From: Ahaetulla prasina
Lineage: Eukaryota > Chordata > Lepidosauria > Squamata > Colubridae
Reading direction: 5' to 3'
NCBI RefSeq assembly: GCF_028640845.1
Contig: NC_080539.1
Location: 198,316,698-198,380,697, forward strand
DNA length: 64,000 nt
Shown here piece by piece: positions 38,285 to 50,160 of the stretch. The notes under the pieces were generated by a model, which worked only from the letters and a program-made list of their open reading frames with translations, ran no database searches and was not told where the DNA came from. The first letter of the stretch is position 1, and every line of letters starts with the position of its first letter. The translations under genes were made by a program, and so were the position numbers.

Positions 38285-38330
38285 GTGGGGGGGGGAGGGA
38301 GGGAGGGAGAGAGAGAGAGAGGGAGAGACT
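38285..38330. repeat. (GGGA)n/(GA)n purine tract
   Basis: A G-run followed by GGGA and GA units, about 45 bp. Confidence 0.95.
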
Positions 38331-39319
38331 TAGCAAACTGAGTGGTAACAAGGCAAATCAAGCTGGAAAACAGGCAATTTTCTTGAGAAACTCTGAAAAA
38401 TAAGATTATAAAAACCAAGTCAGCTACTGAAAAAGAAAAACAAGAAATCCAAGAAAAAAACCATCATGGTTGTACAAAAGAACTCTCTCTGATCAACTGA
38501 AAGACAAAAAGGATTAGTATAAAAAATGGAAAAAGAGACACATAACTGAGGCAGAATACCACCATATAGCCTGCAGATGAAGTCAAGAAAGTTAAGTCTC
38601 AGAATGAACTAAGACTTGCAATAAATGTCAAAAATAATTTTAAAAAGTTTCTTTCAACATGTAAAAAACAAGAAAAAAGTCAAGGAAACAATGAACACTA
38701 AAGGGAGAAGATGGCAAGGAAGTGATGGGTAGCAAGGAGAAAGCAGAGGTGTTTTTAATGCATTATTTGTATCTTTTTCACACAAAAGGAAAAAAAAATA
38801 GCCCAACCTATCGAAACAGAACTGTAAAAGAGAGACTAGAAATACCAGTTAAAATAGGCAGGAAAATGGTAAGACAACACCTGTCTACCCTAGATGAATT
38901 CAAATCATCAGGACTAGATGGATTACATCCCAGAGTTCTGAAGGAGCTGGCACACATGATCTTGGACCCACTGAACTTTATCTTTCAAAGATCCTGGAGC
39001 ACCGGAGAACTACCAAAAGATTGGGAAAGAGCTGACGTAGTTACTTTTCAAAAAAGGGAGGAAAATGGGTCAGGAAACTACAGATCCCAATCAGCATGAC
39101 TTCAATACGTGGGAAGATTCTGGAAAAGATAATCAAGCCACAGATCTGCAAACACCTAGAAGCAATAAATGTTATAACCAGAAGCCAACATGGGTTTGTC
39201 AAAAACATCATGACAAACAAATCTTATTTCATTCTTTGACAAAGTGACTAAATTAGTGGACCAGTGAAATGTTATGGACATAGTATACTTGGATTTCAGT
39301 AAGATATTTCAGTAAAATG

Positions 39320-39550
39320 AACCATGGTGGCACAATGGTTAGAGTGCAGTACTGCAGGCTACTTCTGACTGCCAGTTGACTGCAATTTGGCAGTTCAAAT
39401 CTCACTGGCTCAAGTTTGACTCAGCTTTCCATCCTTCCAAGGTGGGTAAAATGAGGACCCAAATTGTTGGGGGCAATATGCTGACTCTCTAAACTTAGAG
39501 AAGGCTATAAACCACTGTGAAGGAGTATATAAGTCTTAGTGCTATTGCTA
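39320..39550 (+). mobile_element. tRNA-derived squamate SINE inserted in the CR1
   Basis: The head has an A-box-like GGTGGCACAATGGTTAGAGT and a B-box GGCAGTTCAAATCTC. The body is AAATGAGGACCCAAATTGTT followed by GGGGGCAATATGCTGACTCT. The tail is GGCTATAAACCACTGTGAAG then TATATAAGTCTTAGTGCTAT. Removing it restores the CR1 frame DFSKIF-DKVDHNLL, and an ATATTT motif flanks both sides (39304-39309 and 39550-39555). Confidence 0.85.
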
Positions 39551-40134
39551 TATTTGATAAAGTGGACCACAACCTACTTCTTGGTAACTTAGAAAAATGT
39601 GAGATAGACAGCATCCCCACCAGATGGATTTGTAACTAGCTGACCAACTAGCTGTCCTTAATGGAGCTACATGTACAGGGAGGAAAGTATGCATTGGGGT
39701 ACCCTGAGATTCTGTCTTAGCCCCAGTACTCTTCAACATCTTTATAAATGATTTTAGATGATGGGATAGATGGGAAATTCATCAAATTTGCAGATGACCC
39801 AGCTGGCAGGAATAGCCAACACCTCAGAATATAGGCTCAAGATCCAGAACAATCTTGATAGACTCAAACACTGGGTCCTATATAACAAAATGGTGAGAAA
39901 ACTAAGTTTTTACACTTAGGCAAGAAAAAAAAATGTACAGGTATACAATAGGTAGAACTTGGCTCACCAGAAGTTAACTGTGAGAGAGATCTAGAAGTCC
40001 TAGTAGATAACCACTTTAATATGAGCCAGCAGTATGCTCCAGCTACCAAAAAACTGATCCAGTTCTAGGCTGCATTAACAGAAGGATTGAATCAAGATCA
40101 TGTGAAATGTTACTACTGCTTTATAAGGTCTTGG

Positions 40135-40623
40135 TTCGCTGAAACGCTAATCTCCAACTTCCTGCTGGTCTCGGGAGTGCGAAGCTCCACTATCCGACTC
40201 TCAGTGCCTTCGGGAGCACTTGACTCCACCGAGGAGTTCCGGATCACTTTCTAATCAACAGGACACTAACCGAGCTCTAAAGGAGATCAGCAGGCAGCTG
40301 AGAGACCCCTGTCAATGACTAGAGCCAAAGCTCTAACCTGCGGGGACTTTGAATCCAACAATGAAAAGTCTGTTGTTAAAACTCACAAATCCAGAAATTC
40401 GAAAGTCCAGGAATAAATTAGGAAAGATAAGTCCACTACAAAGAGAATAGCAAGTCCAGGAATGGAGGAGAAACTCTTGACACGTCTGTCTAGTCTGGCG
40501 GACTGAGTCAAAAGCTGGATCCCCTAGCAACAGAGGCGGGACTTAACAACTTTGACAGACTCAGTCCATCAGTCTGAACAAATGAGTACAACCCATTCCT
40601 GGCTGATGTCTCCACCAATACGG
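40135..40623. mobile_element. Unidentified ~490-bp insertion in the CR1
   Basis: The CR1 frame stops at YKVL (40133) and resumes at EYWIQFW (40624). The intervening block is less AT-rich than its surroundings, has a 65-codon minus-strand frame without recognisable similarity, and lacks clear inverted ends. It could be a solo LTR or a SINE of a family I do not know. Confidence 0.45.
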
Positions 40624-41458
40624 AGAATACTGGATCCAGTTTTGGTTGTTACAATATAAAAAAATGTTTAGATTCTAGAAAGAGTTCAGAGAAGAGCAAT
40701 AAAGATGATTAGGGGGCTGGAGGCTAAACCATATGAAAAGCAGTGAAGTCTAGGGATATGAAAAGTGAAAAGAAAGTCTAGAGATGACAGCAGTGTTCCA
40801 ATATTTGAGGGGATGCCATAAATAAGGGAGGGTCAACCTATTTTCCCAAGCACCTGAAGACAGAACAATTATACACTGTAAAAAATTGAGCATGGTATAT
40901 TTCTGCAAATGTGAATTTGTACTTACTATTTCTTTGGGATGTTTACAGATTCAAAATAAGAAAACAATGAATGTGGCAGTGCAGATGTTGGTAATCTTTT
41001 TACTCAGTATTTTATAGTATTTCCTTTGACATGGATTTTAAAAAATAAGCCTTAATTATTATTCCTAATAAAGGAATAATAAAACATAATAGAGAAAAGA
41101 TAAAATAAATATATATATGTACAATAAAGAAATATTTTTGTTTATCTAAATATAAGGTTGTCTCTGCAAAACGAGCTAGTAATTGAAATGATAGCTTTTT
41201 TTTTGAACAAAAACTGAAACAGGCATGCTTCTAATAAATTCCAGAAGCTTTCAAACTCCATTAACACTTATTATTGCTTTGATAATTACTTAATAAAGTT
41301 AGAAAGCATCTAACTATCACTTTAAGCCTGTGGTTACCATTCTTCCTGAAATGAATCATTATCATTTGTACCTTAGTTTGTATTGTGAAATAACAGAGAT
41401 TTTATACTGACACGCTGGAATCACTGGTATGTCATTAGCATGCCAGTCATTCCACATT

Positions 41459-41535
41459 TTTTTTTTTTTTTTTTTTTTTGTTTACATTTATACCCCGCCC
41501 TTCTCCGAAGACTCAGGGCGGCTTACATTCCCAGA
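41459..41535 (-). mobile_element. SINE 3' tail (CCGCCCTGAGTC type)
   Basis: A poly-T run followed by TTTACATTTATACCCCGCCC and TTCTCCGAAGACTCAGGGCGG, the reverse of the tail at 45180-45245. Only the tail is present. Confidence 0.7.
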
Positions 41536-41976
41536 TCACCTTTTCTAGTCATTCTTATTAAAATGCTGTCTAGCACAGAAAGCAAGATGAACCCAATGAC
41601 AATGGGACTAAGCAATAATATCAGTTTCTGAGTTATTTTTCACAAGTGCTAGAGTAAAATAAGTGTATTATATAATGTATTATCTTTCTATTCAAATTGG
41701 CTTACTACTATGAGAACTCTATGCTATGAGTTTTAGTTCAGAATACATGATAAATGATAAATCTATATCACTAACTTCCTAGAAAGAAGTAAACAGCCCA
41801 TCCACCCTTTTATACAACAACTATCTTTTTCCTCCATAACAAGATTTGTCTGCTAGCCAATCTGGAGTCCTAAGAAGGTTAAAATGTACTGCCTACATGC
41901 TCAGGCAAAAGGAAACCTCATTTTGAGAGGAAATACAAGGCTGGCCATGAGAAGAGAACTTGGAGGCAGGAAATCC

Positions 41977-42147
41977 ATGAAGACAAAAGTATTTGTTTTA
42001 GCTGTTACAATCCTCCTTCTGGACATATATGCCCAAGGGCAGTCAGAAGGAAACCATTGCTGTAGGCAAGTTTTAAACCTACACCAAGGACTAGGATTTT
42101 CCAAGATATGCCCTGGAGTTTGTTGTAGGAATGCTTCATTTGCCTGA
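41977..42147 (+). other. Short open frame with signal-peptide-like start (doubtful)
   Basis: A 56-codon frame starts MKTKVFVLAVTILLLDIYAQ, a good hydrophobic secretion signal, and is followed by a short cysteine-containing stretch (HCC...CPGVCCRN). It overlaps no exon and runs antisense to BMPR2 in intron 3. No family is recognised; five cysteines in 30 residues may be chance. Confidence 0.15.
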
Positions 42148-42882
42148 TGGCAATACATCACTTTCTTTGAAAGAAAATAGAATATAAGAATAGTAAGATT
42201 CTTATATTCTGGGGCAGGGGATAGGTGGGTATACTTATAACTATAGATATTAACAGACACCATGTCCTGCATTTCATAGCATTGTTCAGGAAACATACTT
42301 TGATCCTTTAAGCAGTTAAATGCTACATGCTTTTTCAGCATTCACAGAAAGGCAGTTCTGGCAAATTTAAATAGCTCATAGATACTTTTATGTAATAAAA
42401 AAGCTTGTACAAGTAGGCATTTCCTCCATGCAGATCAGAGGGAGGGAGAGCCACCCTCTGTCTGCCTTATTGGAGCCTGGCCTGTTTCTGTTTACAAATC
42501 CTGGAGCCAGACCGGGGCATTGGCTGGAGGCGGGCCGTCTGCTTCCTTGCTTACACTCAGCCTTTGTCTACTACTGCTGTTCCAAGAATGTACAACTCTG
42601 CATATGCAAGCAGCAAAGCAGAGTTTTCCTATAGTGGTTATCCTGGGTTCCCTTTCCCTGGTCCCTCACCAATTTTATTCTAAAAGATAATTTAAGGATT
42701 ACAGTATTTATATTTTCCTCAGAGGCAAGACCTAAAAGGCTTCCAGCCAAAATTATTTTACTCTTTTGCGGAATTGATCCAAAATCCTCACATTTTTTAG
42801 ACAGAACAATTACATTTCTTCCTCCACTATCCAAAATATACTGTGTTTTTTTTAAAAAACGTAGTGCCTCCTGTACAGAATT

Positions 42883-42906
42883 ATGTGTGTGTGTGTGTGT
42901 GTGTGT
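42883..42906. repeat. (TG)n microsatellite
   Basis: Twelve pure TG units. Confidence 0.97.
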
Positions 42907-43277
42907 AGAACATTCAATTTCAATAATTTCATGTCTTTGTTATTAATTTTGGCAGAAATGTTTTCAATTTATCTTTTGTACTACAACTGGTTTGTAATCT
43001 GGCACAGATTTAACAGTCTTTTACTTCTGCTTTTTATTAAAAAGTGTACAATATTCAGATCTGGACAAAGGAACGTCACAACCAGCAAGGGCACTGCTTT
43101 TGTATCTGTCAGCTGCTCCATAAAGGAGTATTTTATTTTTCTGGGCTTATGTAGTAGCTGGGTGCTCAGGAAAATATGCTGCTGAATTAATTAATTTAGT
43201 ATACTACCTTGCATTAAATACCCACCTTAGGTAATTAATTTACTTCAAGGAATCTTTTGAGCTGTGCACCATTGCAT

Positions 43278-43580
43278 ATACAGGTATCCTCAACATAAGA
43301 CTACAATTAAACTCAAAATTTCTGTTGCTGAGTGAGACAGTTGTTAAGTGAATTTTACCCCGTTTTACAATCTTTTTTGCCACAGCTGTTAAGTAAATCA
43401 CTGCAGTTGTTAAATTAGTAACACGTTTGTTAAGTGAATCTGGCTTCCATATTAACTTTGCTTGTCAGAGCACCTGAATTTTGATCAAGTGACTATGGGG
43501 ATGCAGCAACAATCTTAAGTGTGAAAAACAGTCATCAGTCACTTTTTTCAGTGCCATTGCAATTTCAAATAGTCATTAAA
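43278..43580. mobile_element. Tigger-like MITE, CAGGTAGTCCTC family, right end lost
   Basis: ACAGGTATCCTCAACATAAG, CTCAAAATTTCTGTTGCTGA, GCCACAGCTGTTAAGTAAAT and CAGTCATCAGTCACTTTTTT follow the order of the complete copy at 1524. Confidence 0.75.
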
Positions 43581-43854
43581 TGTGTCTTCAAATTCCATCT
43601 CCTTAGCCACGAGATATCATTTTTGTAATCATAATAGCAACAATCCACTGGAAAACCCAACTTGCTTTTCATTAACATTTTTCTCACAACTTGAGGAAAT
43701 GTGTATTTTTTCTATACATTTGTTCATAGGTGCCAACAGCAAATAGGTATTGGCACTTGCCACAAGGATTATAGCCAGATTTTTTAAAAAAAGCATTCCT
43801 ATTCAAGTTTGTCAACATTTTATATTTTTCCATAAGGAAAGATGCTTCTGTTTA

Positions 43855-44105
43855 ACTGACAAAATCGGGCATCAATGGATGATCAATGGAACCAACTTAG
43901 AACTAAGGATAAATTTCCTGACAGTTAGAATAATTAATCAGTGGGATGCCTTGCCTCCAGAAATTATGTTGCTCCAACCCTGGAGGGTTTTTAAGAAGAG
44001 ATTGGATGACCATTTGTCTGAAATGGTATAGGTTTCCTGCTTGAGAAAGGGGTTGAACTAGAAGACCTCAAAGGTCCCTTCCAACTCTGTTATTCTATTA
44101 TTCTA
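43855..44105 (+). mobile_element. CR1 LINE 3' end
   Basis: An open frame reads LRINFLTVRIINQWDALPPE and VFKKRLDDHLSEMV, followed by GAACTAGAAGACCTCAAAGG and TCCCTTCCAACTCTGTTATT, with a TCTATTATTCTA microsatellite-like tail. This is the C-terminus plus 3' UTR of a snake CR1. Confidence 0.85.
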
Positions 44106-45103
44106 ATTTCTGTTATGGAGCAAAAGCAAAACAAAACCAAAAAGACTCAAATCCCTGCAGATTTCAGATTATATCTGTGTGAAACTCCCAATCTTCTAGT
44201 TTCTAGCTTGATGCCTTAAATACTATTTCCAAACCGCTTCTCAAAATTCTTACTACTTCTAACTGTACCTATCAGTTTTCTCCCTTACTAATTCCATTGG
44301 AAGCAAGTCATTCAGGTGCTTCTCAGTATCAGCAAGAGCCAATGCTCAGAACCTAACCTAACAATGTTGTCTCACAGACACTATTCCTTATTTTACCTCA
44401 ATCTCTTATTAAAAAGAATTAGATCATGCTCTAAAAACACTTTTTGTTGAAATGTGGAAGCTATCTATTTTGCAAAATCTCAGGGTAGCCTTGAATGATT
44501 TTTCCATCTCAATAACAACCCAAAGAACATTGAACAAATCCACATACTATCACATATTGACTCACTAAATACAGGAATGCATATATGTGAGTCAATCCAA
44601 GGATTTCTATTTTTCAATAGCTGAAAAAGAAACATCCATCTCTTCTTAATCTAACACATTCAAATTTATTCTGTTCTGAATACTATTTATACAAAAATAC
44701 ATTATAATTAATATTAGACTTGTCACTGAACTAGCACTTACTAAAATGCAGCACACAAAATGGCCCATTCACTGCTAAAATGATAACAGTTTCTATAGCA
44801 ACTGAACCATGTTCCTTTTATTTACACTTTTAAAATATTATTTGCCAATGTGCAAGCAAGCAATAATAATCTACCAAAGAAGAGTACATCCTAATATTAA
44901 ATACAAATAATCTTCAAGACACCAAACAAAAATTAAAAAAATACTCAAATTAATAGTGATCATTAGATCTAGTTCTTTTTTAAAAAGTATATGTATCCAT
45001 CATCTTGGGAGTTTTTAAGGACAAATACTTCTCTTATTACTTGCTATTAACTAAATGGATTGAATATTGATGGAATGGATTTCTTGTTTCCTTTGGAAAC
45101 CTT

Positions 45104-45245
45104 GCATATGAGGACCCAGATTGTTGGGGGCAATAAGTTCACTTTGTATATAATATACAAATGGATGAAGACTATTGCTTGACATAGTGTAAGCCGCCCT
45201 GAGTCTTCGGAGAAGGGCGGGATATAAATGCAAATTAAAAAAAAT
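45104..45245 (+). mobile_element. SINE, body plus CCGCCCTGAGTC tail
   Basis: Starts within the same body as the SINE at 39320 (ATGAGGACCCAGATTGTTGG) but then has CAATAAGTTCACTTTGTATA and ends GTAAGCCGCCCTGAGTCTTC, GGAGAAGGGCGGGATATAAA and poly-A. The tRNA-like head is missing. Confidence 0.75.
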
Positions 45246-48200
45246 CCCCAAATTTATTTCAGGAGTTTATGGAACTGATAGGAATCCAGAGAAACACTCT
45301 CAGATGCAAGTTAAAGCCTGCATACATAAGACTAGAATGTTAGTCCATTCTTGATTCTTTCACTATTAGGTTTCATTAGATATCCAAGTGGAATCAGTTT
45401 AAAACATTTCAAACAAGTAGGCACTTATTTCATACATATTTCTAGGGAATGCAGAATATGTCCTGCAATTTGGACATATTCTGTAAATTTGAGTTATTTT
45501 GATTGAAAAGTTTTGCCCTAAAATGGACCATTTTGCCCAGTTAAAGGTTACAGACATGAGAGTTTTAGTAGTATATAAATAAGATTAAAACATAGGTAAG
45601 ACACAAAAAACAAAAAACACTTTATGCTAAAGCAAAGTACTCCTTCTTAATGTATAATGAACTACAGGGGACCATTTGAATAAATAAAGAATATCAATTA
45701 TAATGCATCAATTATTTCCAATTTACATACTTAATTGCTGAGTGGCCATTATAATACATTAAATTAACACTTATTCCTCTTTTTTTAAGAAGAGATGTCA
45801 GTGAACATTTTAGCCTGAATTCCAAAACTAACTACTTTAAATTATAGGGACCTTTTAAAATTACACACTCTTTGTGTAATTTTACACAAGATTAAATCTT
45901 GCAACAGAAAATAATATCCAGTTTAACTGATCATATTGTCATCTTTCTCCTTCCCCAAAACTAATTCTTGCCTGGTCCCACCTCTGCAAAATAATCTGCT
46001 TCTAGTGACTGGACCAACAAATACATGAGAACAGAGAAGGACAGGAAAAATCCAGCGTCTTCTCCATGTGGCTGTGATGCAACAGGAAGCTTGTTTTCCA
46101 ACAATTAGGAAAATAAGGGGATAGTGGGGACAGAATGTTAAATATCCTAAACTTGTAGATTGGTTCAGAAGACTAGAGCTCTCTTTTTTTTCTATGACAA
46201 TTCAGAATGTTTCAGAATTAAACCAACATGAATGTGACTGATTTACCATTTGGGGATTATCTTTAGCTAGCCAAACAGCACAGTTTAGCCATTCTGTAAT
46301 GAGTTGACAAATTATAATCTGCTCAACTGCTATCTACCACTTCAAATCTGTCATTTCTATTGTTCTTCATGAACATCAAATACATTTCTAAATGAACTTA
46401 GATCCTCCTGTACTGCCAATGGGCTTTTTTTTTTTGCCTGTCAGAGTTGCCAAATGAATATGTAAATGCTTTGAGTTGGCAGTGAAAGGCTGAACTGCAA
46501 TCTGCATGAAACTCGGTATTGATTAGAACATCAATCTTTTCTGCTGTAGGTGGCTATCTCTAGATTGATTGATCAAATATATTGATCTCTTATCATCTTG
46601 CCTGAAATTGCACAATCTGCTGAGTTTTGAAAGTTTTAATATATTTTCTAACGTATGACATCTCTGAATACCACTTAGCAGTGTTGGTAATTGGCATCCA
46701 TGAAAATTATGCTGCTGACCTTTCCTATGTAATGCCATCTCATAAAATGGAGATTATTAGTCTCGGCTGTAAAGAGATGCTAAATTTAATAAGTATATTT
46801 GATTATTTTTACATTAATGGCAAATATTTATGCCTTATGTTGGCAATCAAATGTGTAAATGTTTTAGATTAGTTATACTATGAAATGTTTTTCTTCCTTT
46901 AGAGGTAACTTTGCAACTAGTTACACTTTAAACACTTTGCATTTCATAATCTACTCATGTCACTTAATTTTTATTGCACAGGAATGTGAAAAGCTTGAAA
47001 AAAATAATTTTAGGGAAGCAAAGTATTCCACCATATAATCTGTATTCTGTTTCAACAGCAATTGCTCTTTGGTGAAAAGTCAAAATAACTCCTGATACTA
47101 TTTTTCCATTCAATGAACTGTGGTGTTATATTTGAAGTATTTCACATGAGATTATGAGCTGCCACACCACCATTTTTCTCTAGCCAGAGGAACCAGGGTC
47201 ACTGCCAGACACATTCAGAGCTGCAGACAAAGAAAAAAACTGGCAGACAATGAAGGAACACTCTACTCCTCTAATTAATGCAATACATCTCAATGCTGTA
47301 GTAGCATTTTGGATTTGATCTCTAAATAGGCAACTGAGCACACTTATCTGTGACATTTTAAAGACATACGTAGTTGCTGTAAGATGAAAACAGGTGCTTC
47401 TGTGTGCTCCAAAGCACCTTTTGGATAATCATATTTGAAGCATTTCATGCTGTAGCAGACTGTCTCTCTTCTGACCTTAAGGAAGAACTAAGCAGAACTA
47501 GAAATAAATACATTCACTTCCACTACCATTCCCTCAATTGTAACTACCAAATTTCATAAAAATGAATAAGAATTATAGACAATATAATAATTAACTTGGA
47601 TTTTCAAAATACGAATTCTTTATCTGGTTAAGAACAACACTTATTTAACACTAATGCCTTTTTTTACTCATATACTGATAATACTCTCCTACAGTGTGGC
47701 ATATAAGAAATAGGCCATATTAGTATTCAGGATGTGTCTGCCAAGGGCTTTTAGGATTAAGATTAACAATGCAGGAAGCATATCTGAGAACTCAATCCTC
47801 AAATACATTAATGTATTTTAAATCAATGTGCAAGGGGCATATACTCTGTTATTTTCTTATTATTCACTCACAAAGTCATCTTTATGTTTCCAAGAGGGAA
47901 CAGTAAGAATATTGATTTAGATTTTTTTCAGCTGAAACTTGAATTATCCCATAGTACTGGTCAATATCATTTACTGTCAGTTTCTTCCACTATCATTAAT
48001 AATGTAAATATTAAAATAAAAGACAATAAGGAATAAGAATACAGGGAAGACAATTTCTCTTCCTATCACAAACTTCATGTACAGTACTACAGCCTTCATT
48101 ATCCTCAGGCCAATGCCAGCACTTTTATTACATTTCTACCAATAATTAATTTGATAGTCCTGGGATGATTCCTTAGCATGCTCTGAAAGGTATGAAGAAA

Positions 48201-48287
48201 AATGTTGATTTGTAATTTTAAAAAGAATGACACAAACAATGGCCAGTGAGAATATGCCTTGAAAATAAGCAACCTTGTGGTAAAGTA

Positions 48288-48884
48288 CATGTAATCCTCG
48301 ATTTATGACAGTTCACTTAACTGCTTTCAAAATTACAAAATAACCCCCACCCCAAGTATTTATGACACAGTCCCGAAGTTACGAATGTTGCATCACCACA
48401 GCAGTCGTTCACACTTATGAATGACACCACAGAGGCATTGCAACATTGCCCTGCCTATTTACCACCCACAACCCCACCACAGGAAGATGCTTTTTGCACC
48501 AAGACCACAAGCAGGCAATGAAACTGCGGCAGAGAGGCTGGAGAGGAAAAAGCTTGCTAGATCTTCAAGGTAAGTGATCTAACGCAGCAGGATGTGGGGG
48601 AGCAATTGTAGAGACCCCAGGGGAAGGAGTATAAGGTATCTCAGTGGGTCAGGGGAAGCCTTGGATGGTCTTTAGCAGCTAGCCTCCTTCCCTCCCCCCC
48701 ATGGCCTTCCCCACCCTGAGATACCTCATGTGCACTTAACAAGCTGTGCATTCGATTAGCAAATCTGTGGGTGAAAGCAGGGAGTGATCACATTCATTTG
48801 ACGTGATTGACTCCAACAAATCCTCGAGTTACGAATGTAATTGGTTAGCTCTATTACATTCCTAACTCGAGGATTACCTGCATT
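48288..48884. mobile_element. Tigger-like MITE, CAGGTAATCCTCGAGTTA family
   Basis: The left end TGTAATCCTCGATTTATGAC and right end TCCTAACTCGAGGATTACCTG are inverted repeats. The interior has CACAGTCCCGAAGTTACGAA and a GC-rich centre. It is about 600 bp and related to, but distinct from, the CAGGTAGTCCTC family. Confidence 0.65.
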
Positions 48885-49980
48885 GAATTTCACTGTTTAC
48901 AGAACAAGGCAATCTCCTAGTACAATTCTATAGGTATGGAGAAAGCAGGAATTTTAATTCTTTCGAATATGAGTTGAAGGACACCTAACTGGGCATATAG
49001 ATATTAAATAATATTATTCTCTTGCTATTAGATTCTGGTTTATGACTTAATCCTATATTGAAAACTATAGAAAAGATTTAAATTGCTTCTATGTCCTTCT
49101 AACAATATTTCATTGAAGAGTAATATTTTATCTTTTAACAGCTAATATTCAATGTTAGTTAAAAGTATTTATTTCATTTTAATAGTTATAAACAGATTTT
49201 TTTCAATTCAGAACATGTCTGAAGAGTCTGACATCTCAATATAACCTATGAAAAATATATATTTATCTAACACAACATAGTATGTGTTTGTAGAGTGTGT
49301 ACAGAATGTTTCCTGCAATTTTGAAAGTTAACAAAAATATGTTGATTGTGCCATTTCTTATCCAGAAGCCATCTGATTAAATCCCTTCTTCTAAGCTATT
49401 TATCACAAACAAAGTTCTGAGAAGAAACAAAATACTGCAGCTAAAACTAAATTGATGACTCCTTTGCTCAGATCCCAAGAGTTATTTGGTGTGCAGTTAG
49501 GCAAGCCATAATTCAGGTTTGTAGTAATGTTTTAACAAACTATTAAAACACAAAGATCCTAGTTTTATAACGGGATGTGTCTAAGCATTTCAGGATTACA
49601 TCCTAGGGTAACAAATACTTATATCTAATAAAGAATATTCAAAACTAAAATTTAAAGTTTAAAATACAATTCCAACCCCACTAGTAAAATTCTATTCTGA
49701 TATGAACTCTTGCACATGTCTGTGAAATAGATTTATTGAAGCCTATATTTAAAGTGATAATCTTACATCATTGTAGCACAGTATCATGGAATTTTATAAA
49801 GAGCATTAAATGAAACCAGAAAGTCTCAGTGCTTTTCTGGATAAAATAAATATGGGATCATTTACACATCAACAAAAAAACAATAGGATTTTTTGGAGCG
49901 TCTCAGACTCAACTCCATACTCTTCCTTAAATCACAATTGCTGTTCACTACTAATTGTAATTCAGTCTGGGGTAACTCAC

Positions 49981-50160
49981 CAGAAGGTGTTGGATCTATA
50001 GGAACTGGTGGTGGAAAGTTCTCTGTGAAGTTGACATTGCACAGGTTGGTACTACAGCAGCAGAAACGGTATGTCCCATTCTGAATCAAGGAAGGAGTGT
50101 TTGTTACTATACATTCTTCAGCATGACACTCTTGGGGGTCTCCTATATGAGTCCAACATC
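49981..50160 (-). CDS. BMPR2: BMPR2 exon 3 (C-terminal half of ligand-binding ectodomain)
   Basis: The 180-nt exon encodes the second half of the extracellular three-finger fold: [20 protein letters not shown], then [20 protein letters not shown]. The CCC-x3-LCN signature is the hallmark of activin/BMP type II receptors and marks the disulfide core; NGT and NFT are potential N-glycosylation sites. It ends in a proline-rich stalk ([12 protein letters not shown]). The acceptor AG is at 50162-50161 and the donor GTGAGT at 49980-49975. The stalk is the fastest evolving part and contains the shifted exon 3/4 junction. Confidence 0.96.

Larger units (their letters stand above)
38430..40915 (+). mobile_element. 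CR1-type LINE reverse-transcriptase region, broken, with two insertions
   Basis: Plus-strand frames contain STLDEFKSSGLDGLHPRVLK and SWSTGELPKDWERADVV near 38880-39050 (the K-x-x-G-x-DG...HPRVLKEL and W-x-TGE-x-P-x-DW motifs of CR1 reverse transcriptase), then FDKVDHNLL near 39555, a KFADD-like motif near 39790, and a final IQFW near 40630. Upstream text (38540-38700) resembles the linker to the endonuclease. Many stops and frameshifts show it is dead. A SINE (39320-39550) and an unidentified block (40135-40623) interrupt it. Confidence 0.8.
29503..49980 (-). other. BMPR2 intron 3 (20.5 kb)
   Basis: The largest complete intron in the window; it separates the ectodomain from the membrane exon. 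It holds nested hAT MITEs, a solo LTR, CR1 and SINE insertions, two Tigger-like families and microsatellites, listed separately. I see nothing recognisable in 29503-30460, 31450-32040, 32250-34260, 34420-35160, 35250-35500, 40930-41450, 42220-43270 (apart from a TG repeat), 44110-45100, 45250-48285 and 48890-49980, all AT-rich. Confidence 0.9.

Noticed and set aside
39325..39420. tRNA-like A and B boxes
   Set aside because: They belong to the head of a SINE; no cloverleaf with anticodon stem could be made.
42179..42210. 13-bp perfect hairpin AGAATATAAGAAT / ATTCTTATATTCT
   Set aside because: Short and AT-only apart from two bases per arm; expected by chance in AT-rich DNA of this length.
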